64,000 nt of DNA from contig JALGPY010000001.1 in NCBI GenBank assembly GCA_023055425.1, positions 73,588,994 to 73,652,993 of the forward strand, given 5' to 3'. A program made the position numbers and the translations under genes. This DNA comes from Linanthus parryae. Lineage: Eukaryota > Streptophyta > Magnoliopsida > Ericales > Polemoniaceae. The notes beneath the pieces were generated by a model that saw only the letters and a list, made by a program, of their open reading frames with translations, had not been told where the DNA came from and ran no database searches. This document shows, in pieces, positions 49,601 to 59,215 of the stretch; the stretch's first letter is position 1, and each line of letters opens with the position of its first letter.

Positions 49601-51703
49601 TTGTATGGAAACCCTTTTTAAAAACAGGTATGCTGAAACGGTGTTTTTTTATTAAAACTGGTTCAGTTAGGTTTTTTTTCTCAAATTGGCTATCATTTAA
49701 GAAAAACAGAATTTGGTGTTTTTGAAGTTTTTTATTCGTTTTTAAAGCAGCATCAAACAGGCTCTAAGTATCCATGTAAAACTAAGGTCCAAACACCAAA
49801 CCCTTTCACTTGACCACCACAACCACTCGCCAATCACTATACTTGAAAGAGCAGGAAATGGATGGAAAACATTTAAACAAAGTGATTTTCTCTACTTTAA
49901 GTATCAGAAAAAGGCAGCCCAAGCAACCTAAATGTTTTTCCATAAATTGCAAAAGTAAAAGATGGCCACATGTTAAGAAATTCAGTCGACCACATTTACT
50001 CCAAACATAACCAAACCAAACTCCCTCCAGAAACATGTATTCTCAGACGAAAGTCAACCACTTCAGAACACTGCTTTGTTAAACTCAATAACCTGACAGA
50101 TCATGAATGGTCACCTTCATCAATCAGCTCAAACATTATATACTTCGCAAAAGGTACTTAACCCTGATCAACAAAGTAACAGCATAAAAAGACCCTTTTA
50201 ACCTTTTCGAAGTAGTTACTGAAATCTAAAAAGCATTTGGATATATGAAATAGGTACATATTGGATAAAGAGCACAGCCCGTGTGAAAGATACGCATTTA
50301 CCACCACCTGATCAATTCTAATGTCTGAATAGTATCATCTCATGTACCTTACTACCTTAAAGGTACATCTTAAGGCCAAATCCCGACAATGAGAAGATAA
50401 AACACCTTACTACCTTAAAGGTACATCTTAAGGCCAAATCCCGACAATGAGAAGATAAAACTATAAGTTAACTGTGCCAACCCACGGGTAGAATTCACCC
50501 CTGAAAACCACTAGACAAGGGGAGCGTGTAACTATTAACCACATGCTAATCCTGCACGTAGCCGATGATTGACAAGACAACACCTCTGAATCCATGACAA
50601 TCCACCAGGCTATATCAATGGTGTTCTCGGAAGCATCCACTCTAGGTAGCTTTCACGCAAGCAGTCTCTGTCCAAGGTAGCCCTTTCCATTAATTCCAGT
50701 GGCGAAGGCACAGCCGAATCCCATACCTCCCCTGCTGCGCCCAGTCCTATTCCTGGTGTAGGTGACAGCTCTGACACTAAATGTGGTGAGCCCACAGGTA
50801 GAACTCACGGGGAGGGTGCCAATGTGTCTATTAACCAGATATTAATCCATTACATCATCGATGTGGGACAAGCACACACTTTGAAAGCATGACATTTAAT
50901 ACTCTGCCAAAAGACTCAAATTCTTGATTGACACCCATACTGAAACCTATTATCTGCCTAAATCTTGTGCAAGATCATTTATGCATCTTCCTTATCATTG
51001 TGATCCCCTCAACATGATTACAAGAGATCGACAGTGTTTTTATATAGAACTACTCCACAAAATCTATCTCGTCGGTTCAGTTTGACATAGTAGCGAAATT
51101 GTGAGGAACTAATCAGAGCCTATATACTACATGCACCTATAGAGACATCTAACATTCTTGTCAAACATCCCAACAGAAACCGGGCTGGGGGACCCGAAAC
51201 ACATCCTTATCAAGATCAGACATCTCGAACCATGATCATTCTTCTTAAACCCATTTGTTCCTAAAATATAAACAATACACATGTTACATTTCCTGCCAGC
51301 GTGGGTCAGCATAGGTTAGTGTTCATGCCAGGCTTCTTAGATTAGAAAATATGTTACTAAGGCAATATGAAGGTCCTCCACTTTATAACCTGAATTGTTT
51401 GACGGTGCTGCTTATAGATGTTGATGCGAACGGTTGCGTTCTTGAATTCTTGATTTGTACTTCTGACCACATCATAGTCTAGGTGCTCCTGCCAAGAGGA
51501 AAAGGTCAAGTAATTGATTAAGGTCACGAACTTGTCTTGTAATAGAAATGTGCAAAGCATACATTTCATATTTAACAAGAAGTCAACTAATAAGTATACG
51601 CATTAACATCTGATAACGACAGGAGCTCAAGAAAGTCCAAGAAACGGATCAATGATATATCCTTGGTGAAGAAACACAATGATGCACTCTAGTAGCTTAT
51701 TGG

Positions 51704-51737
<34 letters not shown>

Positions 51738-54700
51738 TCACAATCGTTACCTTATATTCAAGTGCATCCAATCCCTTCACTACGAAATCAAACAAAGTCT
51801 TCAAGTTCTCCGGACTCGGTGCAGTTACGAAGATATTTGAGTAGCTGTAGAGGTGGTCATCAGTAATGGCACGTTAACAATTCCTAATGTTTATGTCAAA
51901 GGCAATGGGAGCAACATAAGAAATACAGTGAGAAGTACATAGTTAACCGTTTCTTACCCTGCAGCTATAGCTCCAGATACTGCTAAACCTAGCGCCGCTG
52001 ACTTTCCACGGCCACGACCAGCAAGCAAAGCAATTGTGCTACGAAGTGTTTTGTCTAAAACAGCGTCAAGAAACGTAATGACTGCTTTCCCCTAGTTGAA
52101 TACAGAACAGAAATCGAGTGAGGCCACCGCCAATAAGTCCGAACACATGAAAAAGACCTTAAAAATACATAAGAGGCAGACAAAGACTAATACCTGGTCT
52201 AAGGTGCAACACTTCTTAATTAAAGGACCAACAGGAAAATCATCATTTAGCTGATCTTTGAGGTTTTTCAAGTCACGTTCTCCTTCTGAGAGTCCCTCGA
52301 AGTCCTATGTTTGTTTACCAAGAACCAAATAATGAGAAGGTGAGCAGGCAGTAAATGATTTTTCATTCCACATACTGTAATTGTCAACCAACAGATTGAA
52401 TTACTTCCTCGTATCTTATTTCAAAGTTGTACAGGATGCTTCTCTAAAATCGCCACCAGAAATGAGAGGAACGGTCGAGCATGGAAGAAAACAAAACTCA
52501 GTGTGTGCTTGCATAAAAGAAATCCACGGAACCAATAAGGTTACCTTATTCAGTGAGACTGGTTCAATTGTCTTTATATGAGAAGAAATTGGTAGAATAT
52601 TAAGCTCATCATCCGTAACAACACATGCTTTGCATGATGCTAGTGACAGTAAAAACCTTTCGTTAAAGCGCCCGGCAGACTCCATATGGGATTCTGTACG
52701 AAATCTTTCATGAACATCCTGAAATCAGAAAGGCTCTATCAACATTAAGCTTTTAAATAGTCTAAACATCAAAAGCAGACACCTCATATCCGTCGCGGTG
52801 AAATGATCAATTAGGGTACGCTTGGAACCAGGATTTTGCTTGGCAAAGGAGCAAAATCCAAGAAAAATTCTTCTCACTGCTTGGAACTTACAGAAAATAA
52901 AGGTTTTTGTGTCCAGCCAAAAATAAAGGATTCTTGGCTACCGTTCTAAGCATAGCCTTAAAAAAAATACAAGGGAAATCTATTTTTAATGAAGTTTAAT
53001 TCTAACTGTACCAGAAGCAATAACACGTGTGTGAGTGTTTCTGTGCACATAAATGAGACGATAAGTGTTTTTTCATACATTTCAGGCTTACTTGAAGGAA
53101 GAGATTTAAATCCTCAAAATTCTGGAAGTATAAACTGTAGAGTGAAGGTTTTCCATCTCGAATTGTTGACCTAGTCTCCAGATCCCCTCGTATCTTCCTT
53201 CTTTCTGACCGGTAAACAAGATGAATTTGGATCATTTGAAAATTTAACAATTCTCCCAATACCGCAAAGGTTGTCCAGTTTAGGATGCCCCAAATTGGTC
53301 GTCCTCTTTCATTTTCAAGTTCTAAAAGATGTGAAGATACAAACAAAACCGTGTGTGTGTGTGTGTTGAAGTTAGTCCTGAAAATATAGGACACTGAAGG
53401 AAATAGCATGCAAAGATTTGAACTCAGGTGCATTAACTGCATGTCTCCTTATAATTTTATAGTTCCAAAAATGGAGAACCTTTGCGGGGGGGAACTAGTA
53501 AACTAAACAGGGTGACTAGGTACTATCAATTTCCTTTTCAGATTATAGCTACCAAATAGTGGGTTATGGTATCAATCTCAAACTTCCATCCCTACTACAA
53601 ACTCTCAGAAACTTTCTATTAATTAGCATGGGTCAATTAACTTGAAAACAATGACTAATAACATGAAATGAAGTACCAAAGATTTTCCCTAAAAAAACAA
53701 GGCAATGGGCCAATCAATTAGAAAAAAGATGACTCATATATGAAACTAGCAAATGACCCGTGCCCGTGGGACACTTATAATATATCACTGGACTCACCCG
53801 TGGCCGTAGGGCAATTATAAAATATGCCTTATATTTAATTTCTTCAGATAAAATTTTGATAATAAATTTATATGAAATTATTTTGTTTATGTTAATAGAA
53901 GATTAATAATTAATTAGATAAAAAAATGTTCTTTTAGATCTAAGATATATTTCAAAAACGTTATCCAAGATAAAACAGGATTTTGAAATAGTTAGTTACA
54001 TGAAAGAGAGGTTTTAAGATATAACAATATCTTATCATTTATACGTTTTAACTAATTTGTCTTTTTAATAATTTCTTTAATGAAAAAGAATTGAAGATCA
54101 ACAGATCAAAATGTCTCGAGACATTTTTAAGATTGAATGGCTAGGATGTTCCCGTTGACTATTTTTTGGAGTGAAATACCTAGCTGATTTATTATATAGA
54201 AGTACCAAAACTTATCCTTTCCTTGAAAACAAGGCTACAAGGCAAAAAATAAACTATACTTACCATAACCATGGTGGAAAGACTTGTAAGTGAAGACAAA
54301 GAGCGAAGCAGTAATACTACTAATCCACCCCCTTCCACCGTTTCCACAGCTCTTGCGAGAAGATTCGGTGTTAATGCTTCAAAGTCCTACAATGGCATGG
54401 AAACTAAATAGCCATGGAAGAAGATACACTCCGGTGAAATGAAGGGTGACATGTTCACCTACCTGCAATATACACATGCGAAAAGTATTTCCAAGAACTC
54501 TTTCAGAATCCTTGTACAGGCAGTACTGAATTCCTCCAGTCTCAAGAAAAAGTGAGAATGCATCAGCCTTTTCAGGATCCAAGAGTCCCCTTTGCACTAA
54601 CTTTTTTGTTTGATCTGCACGTTTTTTCTTGTTGCTGCCAAAAAGAACCATCTCTCTTCATTATTAAGTAACTAATGCGATATTTCTATTTACATATCTT

Positions 54701-57700
54701 GCATACAGAAGACATTACGTAAAACAAAGATGGGCTAGTGCATAATGGTCTGGTTGCCACATATGCTAATGGAAGTCCATGGTGGAAACATCCTCTTTCA
54801 GATCAGGGTAAGAGTATGAAGACGAGGTTTCATTTATCCCTCATATTGGCTCATATTATGTGGCGGGATTCCTTCGTTGAGATTATTTTCTACCAATAGG
54901 TAGGTAGTAAACAAACTAAGTTGGTAGTTAGCACATTGAGTGAAAGCAAACTTTTACAATTCAATTTCTCAACCTTTCCTATGAGATCAGATAACTACCC
55001 TAAGCTACTAATTTGACCATGCAGTGATATATTGTTTAAAAAAAACAAACATTTCAGTGAAGTAATACGAATATACCATAAATTGAAGCTTCAGAGTGAG
55101 AATTCCAAGTAGATCTGTTTTTGAAGTAGAGGAGATCAATGCTCTAAAGTGAAATTAAGAATAAAATCATTCAAAATGGCATTGCCTTAGAACAAACTAG
55201 ACAAGTTCAATCATTTTAGATTGTATACTAGACAGCTTGAAAGATGTCTTTTGTTTATGTTCCAGAGTATTATAAAACTAGGTTGTGCAGTACAATTAGT
55301 TCCATACTACTAAATTATCATATACTGGTCTCTAAAGATTGTGTCAGTAGGACTGTAAGCGTTCATGGAGATTTACATTTTCTACTTCGGTTGAAAAGCG
55401 TTTCTTCGTCGTTGATATAACAATTTGTTTTGATACTTTTTTCCTCAAAATCGAGGTATAAAAATAATAAATAATAAAAACTGGGACAAGAAAGCTAGGG
55501 TTTGGTTGGCGAGCAGCGGTGCCTCCGGCGTGGTTCCGTCGTCATCCGGTTGTCTTTGATTCGGATCTGCGCATATCACAACATCCAGCTCTCTCTCAGG
55601 CGACCTTTCTAGTTGTAGCCGACATTCTTTCCGCTTCGCCAGAGCTCCAGGAGGATCCCGCGACATCCCTGATTTCGGCAACACCGTTTGTCTGGTTTCT
55701 GCTCTTTAAGCTGTTTTCTGGCTGAGTTTGATCCGATCGATGTCTGTGCAACCGAAGGGGTGGTCCGGTGAGGGTAATGTGTTGGTGAGGGCGGTCGGGT
55801 TGTTGTCTCCCCCATTGGTTCTCACCGGTCTGTGTCGCTTTCTAATGTTGCGCGTGAGGTTTCTTCTTGATCACCGGTAGAGTCCGTGGGTAGGCAACTC
55901 TGGAACTGTCTCTCAGGCGAGGCCAAGTTTCCAGCTTCTGTGTCTCAACGCACTGGCGAGGCTCATACCACACTTCAAAGCATCTAAGTGAGAGACTTCT
56001 GCTTTTTTTTCGGAAGATGTGTTGCGGTTGGATTGTTGCTACCATTGGTGGTCTTGTAGAGGTCCAATGGTGGGCCTCCAGATGCTGGGGAGAGAGGGCA
56101 GGTGTGCAGGTCTTCCCTTTGCATGAGGGGTTATTTCTTTTAATATTTTCTGATTCTAAGGAGGACTCTCGTGCATCTGAGGATCTGTATCGTGCTTAAA
56201 CATTTGTTGAGAATTTATTGCCTTCTTTTTCTTCTTCTATTCAGGAGGACTCTGGAGTTTTACCTTGCCACTTTTAGGATCATTAGAATCAATTCATTTT
56301 CTTTTTTTTTCGTTCTTCGGAATAGGGTTTATTAGAATTCTTCATTTTCTGGCCTGGTGTTCATGCTGATAAGTAGCATCACAGAAAATAGAAATTGAAC
56401 CCCTTTTGCGCTTGTGCGGTCAATTGGATTGATACATCGTTAATTATTTAGGAAAAGGATTAACCTAAGCTAAGATGTACAAGTTATTGCCTTTATTCTA
56501 TCCAGATAGAATTCCATGTACTCTTCAGAATTCAGATTTTCTTGACTTAACATATATATTTAGGAATAGGAGGCAGAAATACTTCGAGGAGTTCTTCTTT
56601 TTTGCTGCCGAGTAAATCAAAGGGTTAAACTTAAACCTCTTCTCATCTGACATGTTCTACTTTTTCTCGAGGAATCCAATTACGTACGCTCTTAGAACAA
56701 TTATCCTGGTGTCTAGAAATGCAACCAATGACCTGATGTGATGTATGTAACATAATCTCCAAAGAAGAGAAAAGTCTCTCATGCTTTTGATGAGTCAGCT
56801 AGTATTCATGTTGGTTTGGATTCTTAAACCTCAAGTGATTTGAGCATTATCAAGTAACCGAAAATCGAAGACATAATACAACTGGGAAAATTTATGGGTG
56901 AAGGTTAAGGCCATCCATAAGTCTCATATAAAGTCGTTTTACCGATTCATCCAACAGACAAATTTCAGGCACCAGACGCATTATAAGCATCTCATTGTTT
57001 GGAAAGATAGGCATCTATGTAGAAGTGGGACTAACTACTCACATCTTTTGTCATCTTCAGCTTGTTCTAGTTCGGCTCTCTACGCAAAGCGAGCCTTAAA
57101 GCACGCTCAGGCTCCACTCGTTTACATTACAAGGCGAGCAATTAACGAGTCGGGTTTTCGACTGAGCTTTCATTGATCAGCTCTCAAGTGATTCCTTTAG
57201 ACTGCAGCCCTGGTACGAATTCAGAATTATTTTAAAGATGGTCTTCACTTACAAAATTATATAGGCCTTCTTATTGTAGTTTGCTTTTACTTCGTTCTTA
57301 ACGGAGGTCATGAAAGAGAACTGGGTAATTCTTAAGAGATTGTTTGGTGTATCTTTAGCATTTAGATATGTCTACAAGCTTATTTGATACATTCCCTTAT
57401 TTTCTCTACTATTTGAATCTTATGCAAGCTCTAAAACAGTAAAACAATGCCGAAAAATAGATAGCGAAAGAAGTCGACCCGAACTTACTTCCAGGCTATT
57501 TAATTGAGAAAGAGCCCAGTTAATTCACGAAGAAGAGAAGATGAATTCATTATAATTTTGGGATAATCACCTGCTGAGTTCAAGTCTGTCTCTATAGCAC
57601 CATAAAACATTAGGCTTTGACTTGACAAGTGCTTTACCAAGCATGTAATGAAGATTCACAATCTGCAATATTAACACGGAATTAAAAAACATTAACACAG

Positions 57701-57863
57701 TGACAATTAGATGAAAACTGATTGTATTTGATTAAAAATTTCTCGGGAAGCAGAGTGCCTGGTCATAATGCTTGTCGCCGACGATGACAAACATCGAGCG
57801 GTGTCTGTTCTTCACGCCGTTCTCTATCATAGTAACGATGCGTTTGTCCACCTTCTTCCTCAT
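30297..57863 (-). CDS. NAT10: RNA cytidine acetyltransferase (NAT10/KRE33 family)
   Basis: Makes N4-acetylcytidine in 18S rRNA and some tRNAs, using acetyl-CoA and ATP, in the nucleolus; needed for small-subunit biogenesis. I rebuilt 26 exons on the - strand. They total 3096 bp, giving 1031 residues plus stop, the usual length of the plant protein. Every junction keeps frame; 25 introns use AG acceptors and all but the first use GT donors. Order: N-terminal domain, helicase (Walker A GRGRGKS at 284-290, DEAA at 387-390), GNAT fold (RLGYGS at 627-632), C-terminal RNA-binding part and a Lys/Arg/Ser-rich tail likely to direct the protein to the nucleolus. The start ATG at 57863 begins MRKKVDKRI, the conserved N-terminus; an upstream in-frame ATG at 58001 would add 46 unconserved residues. 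The gene spans 27.6 kb because of transposon-filled introns. No stop or frameshift is seen. Confidence 0.96.
31246..31845. mobile_element. Mutator-like non-autonomous element in NAT10 intron 24
   Basis: Ends GGGTAAAAG and (reversed) GGGTAGATA, with imperfect inverted repeats of about 100 bp sharing CCCCTTCAGTG(T/C)GCCAAA(T/C)TTCAGGA. The flanks are a perfect 9-bp duplication, TTAAATTTA at 31237-31245 and 31846-31854, the hallmark of Mutator-like insertion. It has no coding capacity. A solo LTR fills more than half of it. Confidence 0.88.
31427..31750. repeat. solo LTR, probably copia, nested in the Mutator-like element
   Basis: 324 bp beginning TGATG and ending CATCA, with a perfect 5-bp duplication AATGT at 31422-31426 and 31751-31755. 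The interior has a TATA-like 'tataaata' near 31610 and 'aataaa' near 31645. No internal region remains, so unequal recombination between two LTRs is likely. Copia is inferred from size. Confidence 0.88.
34785..44330 (-). CDS. NAT10: NAT10 homologue, exons 15-20: acetyltransferase domain
   Basis: Part of the gene above. Exons: 44330-44278 (53 bp), 41321-41145, 41056-41019 (38 bp, the smallest), 36471-36378, 35152-34973, 34893-34785 (residues 551-767). [26 protein letters not shown] gives the GNAT acetyl-CoA loop, split by intron 16. KYxxVSFGLT-type text ([10 protein letters not shown]) and [14 protein letters not shown] follow in exon 19. Introns 15, 17 and 18 are 3.0, 4.5 and 1.2 kb. Confidence 0.94.
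35153..36377. other. NAT10 intron 18
   Basis: 1225 bp. The segment from about 35510 to 35900 differs in character and may be a transposon remnant ('caggttgagctggagcgcga'), but I found no ends. The remainder is ordinary AT-rich intron. Confidence 0.35.
36472..41018. other. NAT10 intron 17 (4.5 kb)
   Basis: Starts on the gene strand just before an A/T run (about 36481-36500). It holds a perfect 20-bp palindrome at 38308-38327, and a GC-richer block at about 39150-39400 resembling a gene 5' region but with no usable frame. At 39550-39613, 'ccacaaggggggattagcaatttaccc' looks like the right end of another GGGTAAA-type Mutator-like element whose left end I could not fix. No gene is supported. Confidence 0.45.
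42830..43940. repeat. imperfect direct repeats in NAT10 intron 15
   Basis: About 370 bp at 42830-43200 recurs at 43565-43940, with shared strings such as 'gcgaatagaaacagcgagat', 'cctctgcaagctagctg' and 'gttgaaccttccaag'. Divergence is substantial. The 370 bp between them is different sequence. It could be an LTR pair of a tiny element or a duplicated fragment; no TG...CA ends are evident. Confidence 0.75.
44398..52304 (-). CDS. NAT10: NAT10 homologue, exons 6-14: helicase-type ATPase
   Basis: Part of the gene above. Exons: 52304-52194, 52091-51958, 51844-51751, 51488-51390, 47687-47551, 47362-47265, 44872-44749, 44670-44583, 44497-44398 (residues 223-550). Walker A is in exon 7 and the DEAA Walker B box in exon 10 after [12 protein letters not shown]. 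Exon 11 (SNSVDNSAS region) is the least conserved part. Introns 9 (3.7 kb) and 11 (2.4 kb) each hold a Mutator-like element. Confidence 0.94.
45209..46889 (+). mobile_element. Pack-MULE-like element carrying ALG8 sequence
   Basis: Inverted repeats of about 100 bp close this segment of NAT10 intron 11: left GGGTAAAAGACATTTTCCAC, right (reversed) GGGTAAAATACATTTTCCAC, then both continue with CCCCCTGATTTAT and ACCCCTGTCAGTGGATGGAG. The interior holds the 5' part of a host gene (ALG8) including its likely promoter side, which is what defines a Pack-MULE. I found no matching 9-bp duplication (TCCGTACAT left, AATATTCTA right), so one end may have been rearranged. A GGT-rich run lies at about 46550-46641. 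Confidence 0.82.
45472..46258 (+). pseudogene. ALG8: ALG8 alpha-1,3-glucosyltransferase, captured 5' fragment
   Basis: ALG8 adds the second glucose to the lipid-linked N-glycan precursor in the ER membrane. The fragment starts at an ATG ([10 protein letters not shown]) and gives [26 protein letters not shown], shared with plant ALG8. After an in-frame stop at 45679-45681 come [21 protein letters not shown] and [13 protein letters not shown]. After a frameshift near 45905 come [20 protein letters not shown] and [18 protein letters not shown]. It stops matching near 46245, about half the family length. The nonsense codon, frameshift and truncation rule out a functional enzyme. It lies antisense to the NAT10 homologue. 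Confidence 0.88.
47767..48959. mobile_element. Mutator-like element with unidentified cargo in NAT10 intron 9
   Basis: Ends GGGTAAATCTAGGTGGCC and (reversed) GGGTGAAATATAGATAGG lead into inverted repeats of about 130 bp sharing CTGTGGTTTGGGCTCGGTTC and AAAAGTTTCACTT. The interior (about 47940-48650) is GC-richer and looks gene-derived: a - strand frame at 48061-48258 contains [21 protein letters not shown] and hydrophobic segments, but I do not recognise it. The flanking 9-mers do not match clearly. Confidence 0.75.
50346..50461. repeat. 58-bp perfect tandem duplication in NAT10 intron 9
   Basis: Unit 50346-50403 is followed directly by an identical copy, 50404-50461. Confidence 0.92.
50475..50880. 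repeat. diverged direct repeats in NAT10 intron 9
   Basis: 'cccacgggtagaattcac' ... 'ctattaaccacatgctaatc' ... 'gatgattgacaag' (50475-50580) reappears as 'cccacaggtagaactcac' ... 'ctattaaccagatattaatc' ... 'gatgtgggacaag' (50785-50875). This spacing suggests an old small transposon or duplicated LTR fragment. Confidence 0.55.
51707..51736. repeat. run of 30 G (C on the gene strand) near a splice site
   Basis: The run lies inside NAT10 intron 8 and begins 14 bases after the 5' splice site of exon 8 on the - strand. Run length may be inexact because such runs sequence poorly. Confidence 0.9.
52545..57863 (-). CDS. NAT10: NAT10 homologue, exons 1-5: N-terminal domain
   Basis: Part of the gene above. 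Exons: 57863-57759, 57662-57571, 54634-54463, 54386-54264, 52718-52545 (residues 1-222). The blocks [31 protein letters not shown] and [19 protein letters not shown] belong to the conserved N-terminal domain (TmcA/NAT10 type). Intron 1 appears to begin with GC instead of GT. Intron 2 is 2.9 kb and intron 4 is 1.5 kb. Confidence 0.94.
52811..52962. mobile_element. short MITE-like element in NAT10 intron 4
   Basis: About 150 bp with facing ends TTAGGGTACGCTTGGAACCAGG and (reversed) TAAGGCTATGCTTAGAACGG. Inner parts also pair ('gattttgcttgg', 'ccaagaaaaattctt'). No clear target duplication. hAT-like ends are suggested, not shown. Confidence 0.55.
53740..54200. repeat. AT-rich dispersed repeat in NAT10 intron 4
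   Basis: Starts with two tandem related blocks, 'acccgtgcccgtgggacacttataa' and 'acccgtggccgtagggcaattataa', and ends near 'ttattatataga'. Similar 'cgtgccctcggcacggg' sequence occurs at 42675-42695 and 'cctgtgcgatgcacg' at 58375. This motif class is common in plant dispersed repeats; superfamily not determined. Confidence 0.4.
54635..57570. other. NAT10 intron 2 (2.9 kb)
   Basis: Contains a GC-rich block at about 55490-56150 that stands out from its AT-rich surroundings and begins with 'gctagggtttggttgg', like a plant gene 5' region. The frames in it (for example 55519-55725) have no recognised domain. It may be captured gene DNA or the start of a LINE. Nothing else is assigned. Confidence 0.4.
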
Positions 57864-58440
57864 TTTCTCCAGCGAAGGGATGAACTCCGTACACAGAAAG
57901 TCAGTGCAGAGTAGAGTAGAGTAGCTAATTCCCTCGCGCTTGACGGAAGTTGCGAGCTTTCTTGGCGTGGGAGGCCGAGAGAGTGAAGGAGGTTTAACCA
58001 AAAAATTTCAAGAAACGAAACGGTCGAGGTTTAAGAGCTCAACATAAACCCTAAACTTGATAGTCCGCCGGGACCCGCACATTTTGCAAATTGTAGAGAA
58101 GGCACGCCCCAGCACTTCACGAATCAGAAACAGCAGAGCCCCTGGTTTGATGGAGATTTCACTTTGGTCTAGTCTATGTGGCATCTCTTTGACCTTTGTT
58201 ATAGCATTTCCGATGGGATACTAAAACTTGCTTTTTTTAGACTTTGCTAAAAGTTGTTACTATAATTATAATATTAATTTTTGAGGGAAAAAGATTTCAT
58301 TACCCGTGAAATCGGATTGGAATACATCTCTAGCCCGCGAGGGGACTTGTGAATAGTACGACACTAGCAATTAACCTGTGCGATGCACGAAAAAGTTTAA
58401 AACAAAAAAACGACATTGATGTTATTGAAACAATCATTTT
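57864..58440 (-). promoter_or_regulatory. 5' flank of the NAT10 homologue
   Basis: Upstream of the start codon on the - strand. About 57864-58130 is moderately GC-rich and probably holds the 5' untranslated region. No convincing TATA box is seen. Sequence changes to AT-rich beyond about 58150. Confidence 0.45.
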
Positions 58441-58535
58441 GCAGCCAGGGTGGCAGCTCAAGTGGTAGAGCGTCGGAAGCCCCTGCATGAGGTTCGGGTT
58501 CAAACCCGGTTGACGATAAAAACAACTTAAAAAAA
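58441..58535 (+). repeat. tRNA-derived SINE
   Basis: AGCTCAAGTGGTAGAGCG (A box) and GGTTCGGGTTCAAACCC (B box) are spaced as in a tRNA, but no acceptor stem closes and no proper anticodon arm forms. A short tail and A run (58529-58538) follow. 'attgatgt' occurs shortly upstream (about 58409) and directly after the A run, a possible target duplication. This fits a plant SINE rather than a tRNA gene. Confidence 0.7.
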
Positions 58536-58539
58536 AAAT

Positions 58540-59215
58540 TGATGTCTTATGTTGTCAAAATAATACAAAAATAAATAAATAAAAACATTTAGCATCACAT
58601 TCCATTAAATGAGAGAAAAAATTATATGACTTCTCTGAGGCCGGTCCCAATGTAGGTTTTCTTGCATCACAAATGACATAATTTGTCATTAAATATTTAA
58701 AGTGAAAGTTATTTTAATATAAAATTGAAGAAGTTGAAATGTAAGCAAGACAAATATATGACATCTTACATTTTATTTGTTTATATGGGTTTCTTTGACA
58801 TAATATGAAGGGAACGTAGCTTCTAATAATTGGAAAATCATACGCTTTTCGTTTCATGGACCTCCGCTGCCTATAATTATATGGATTTTCTTCCGCTGTA
58901 TTTTTTTCGAGAAAATTTCAATGTTAATTACCATTTTTTACCAACTAACATCAAGTTTTCCGTTTCGTTCCCCCAAACAAAGCCTGTGATTACATTGGTT
59001 TTCCTTCAGGAACTTTCCTTATTGACTACCAATTTACCAACTACCATCAATTATAACACTTTGAATTTTTGTACCTGAACCCGCCATACCATCACATTTC
59101 GTATTAGCACATGACATTACATGAAATATTAACATGATTGCACATATTAGATTTCATCATATCTTATATGCTGGTTATACATAACGACACTATACGTTCA
59201 TCGAGTAATTGGTTG
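58540..59215. other. AT-rich intergenic stretch
   Basis: No gene. Positions from about 59090 may already belong to the 3' end of the gypsy remnant that has its polypurine tract at 59251. Confidence 0.4.

Noticed and set aside
57864..58001. Upstream in-frame ATG at 58001 as the NAT10 start
   Set aside because: The extra 46 residues are not conserved; MRKKVDKRI at 57863 is the family N-terminus.
58449..58516. True tRNA gene
   Set aside because: A and B boxes are good but acceptor and anticodon stems do not form, and an A run follows, so a SINE fits better.
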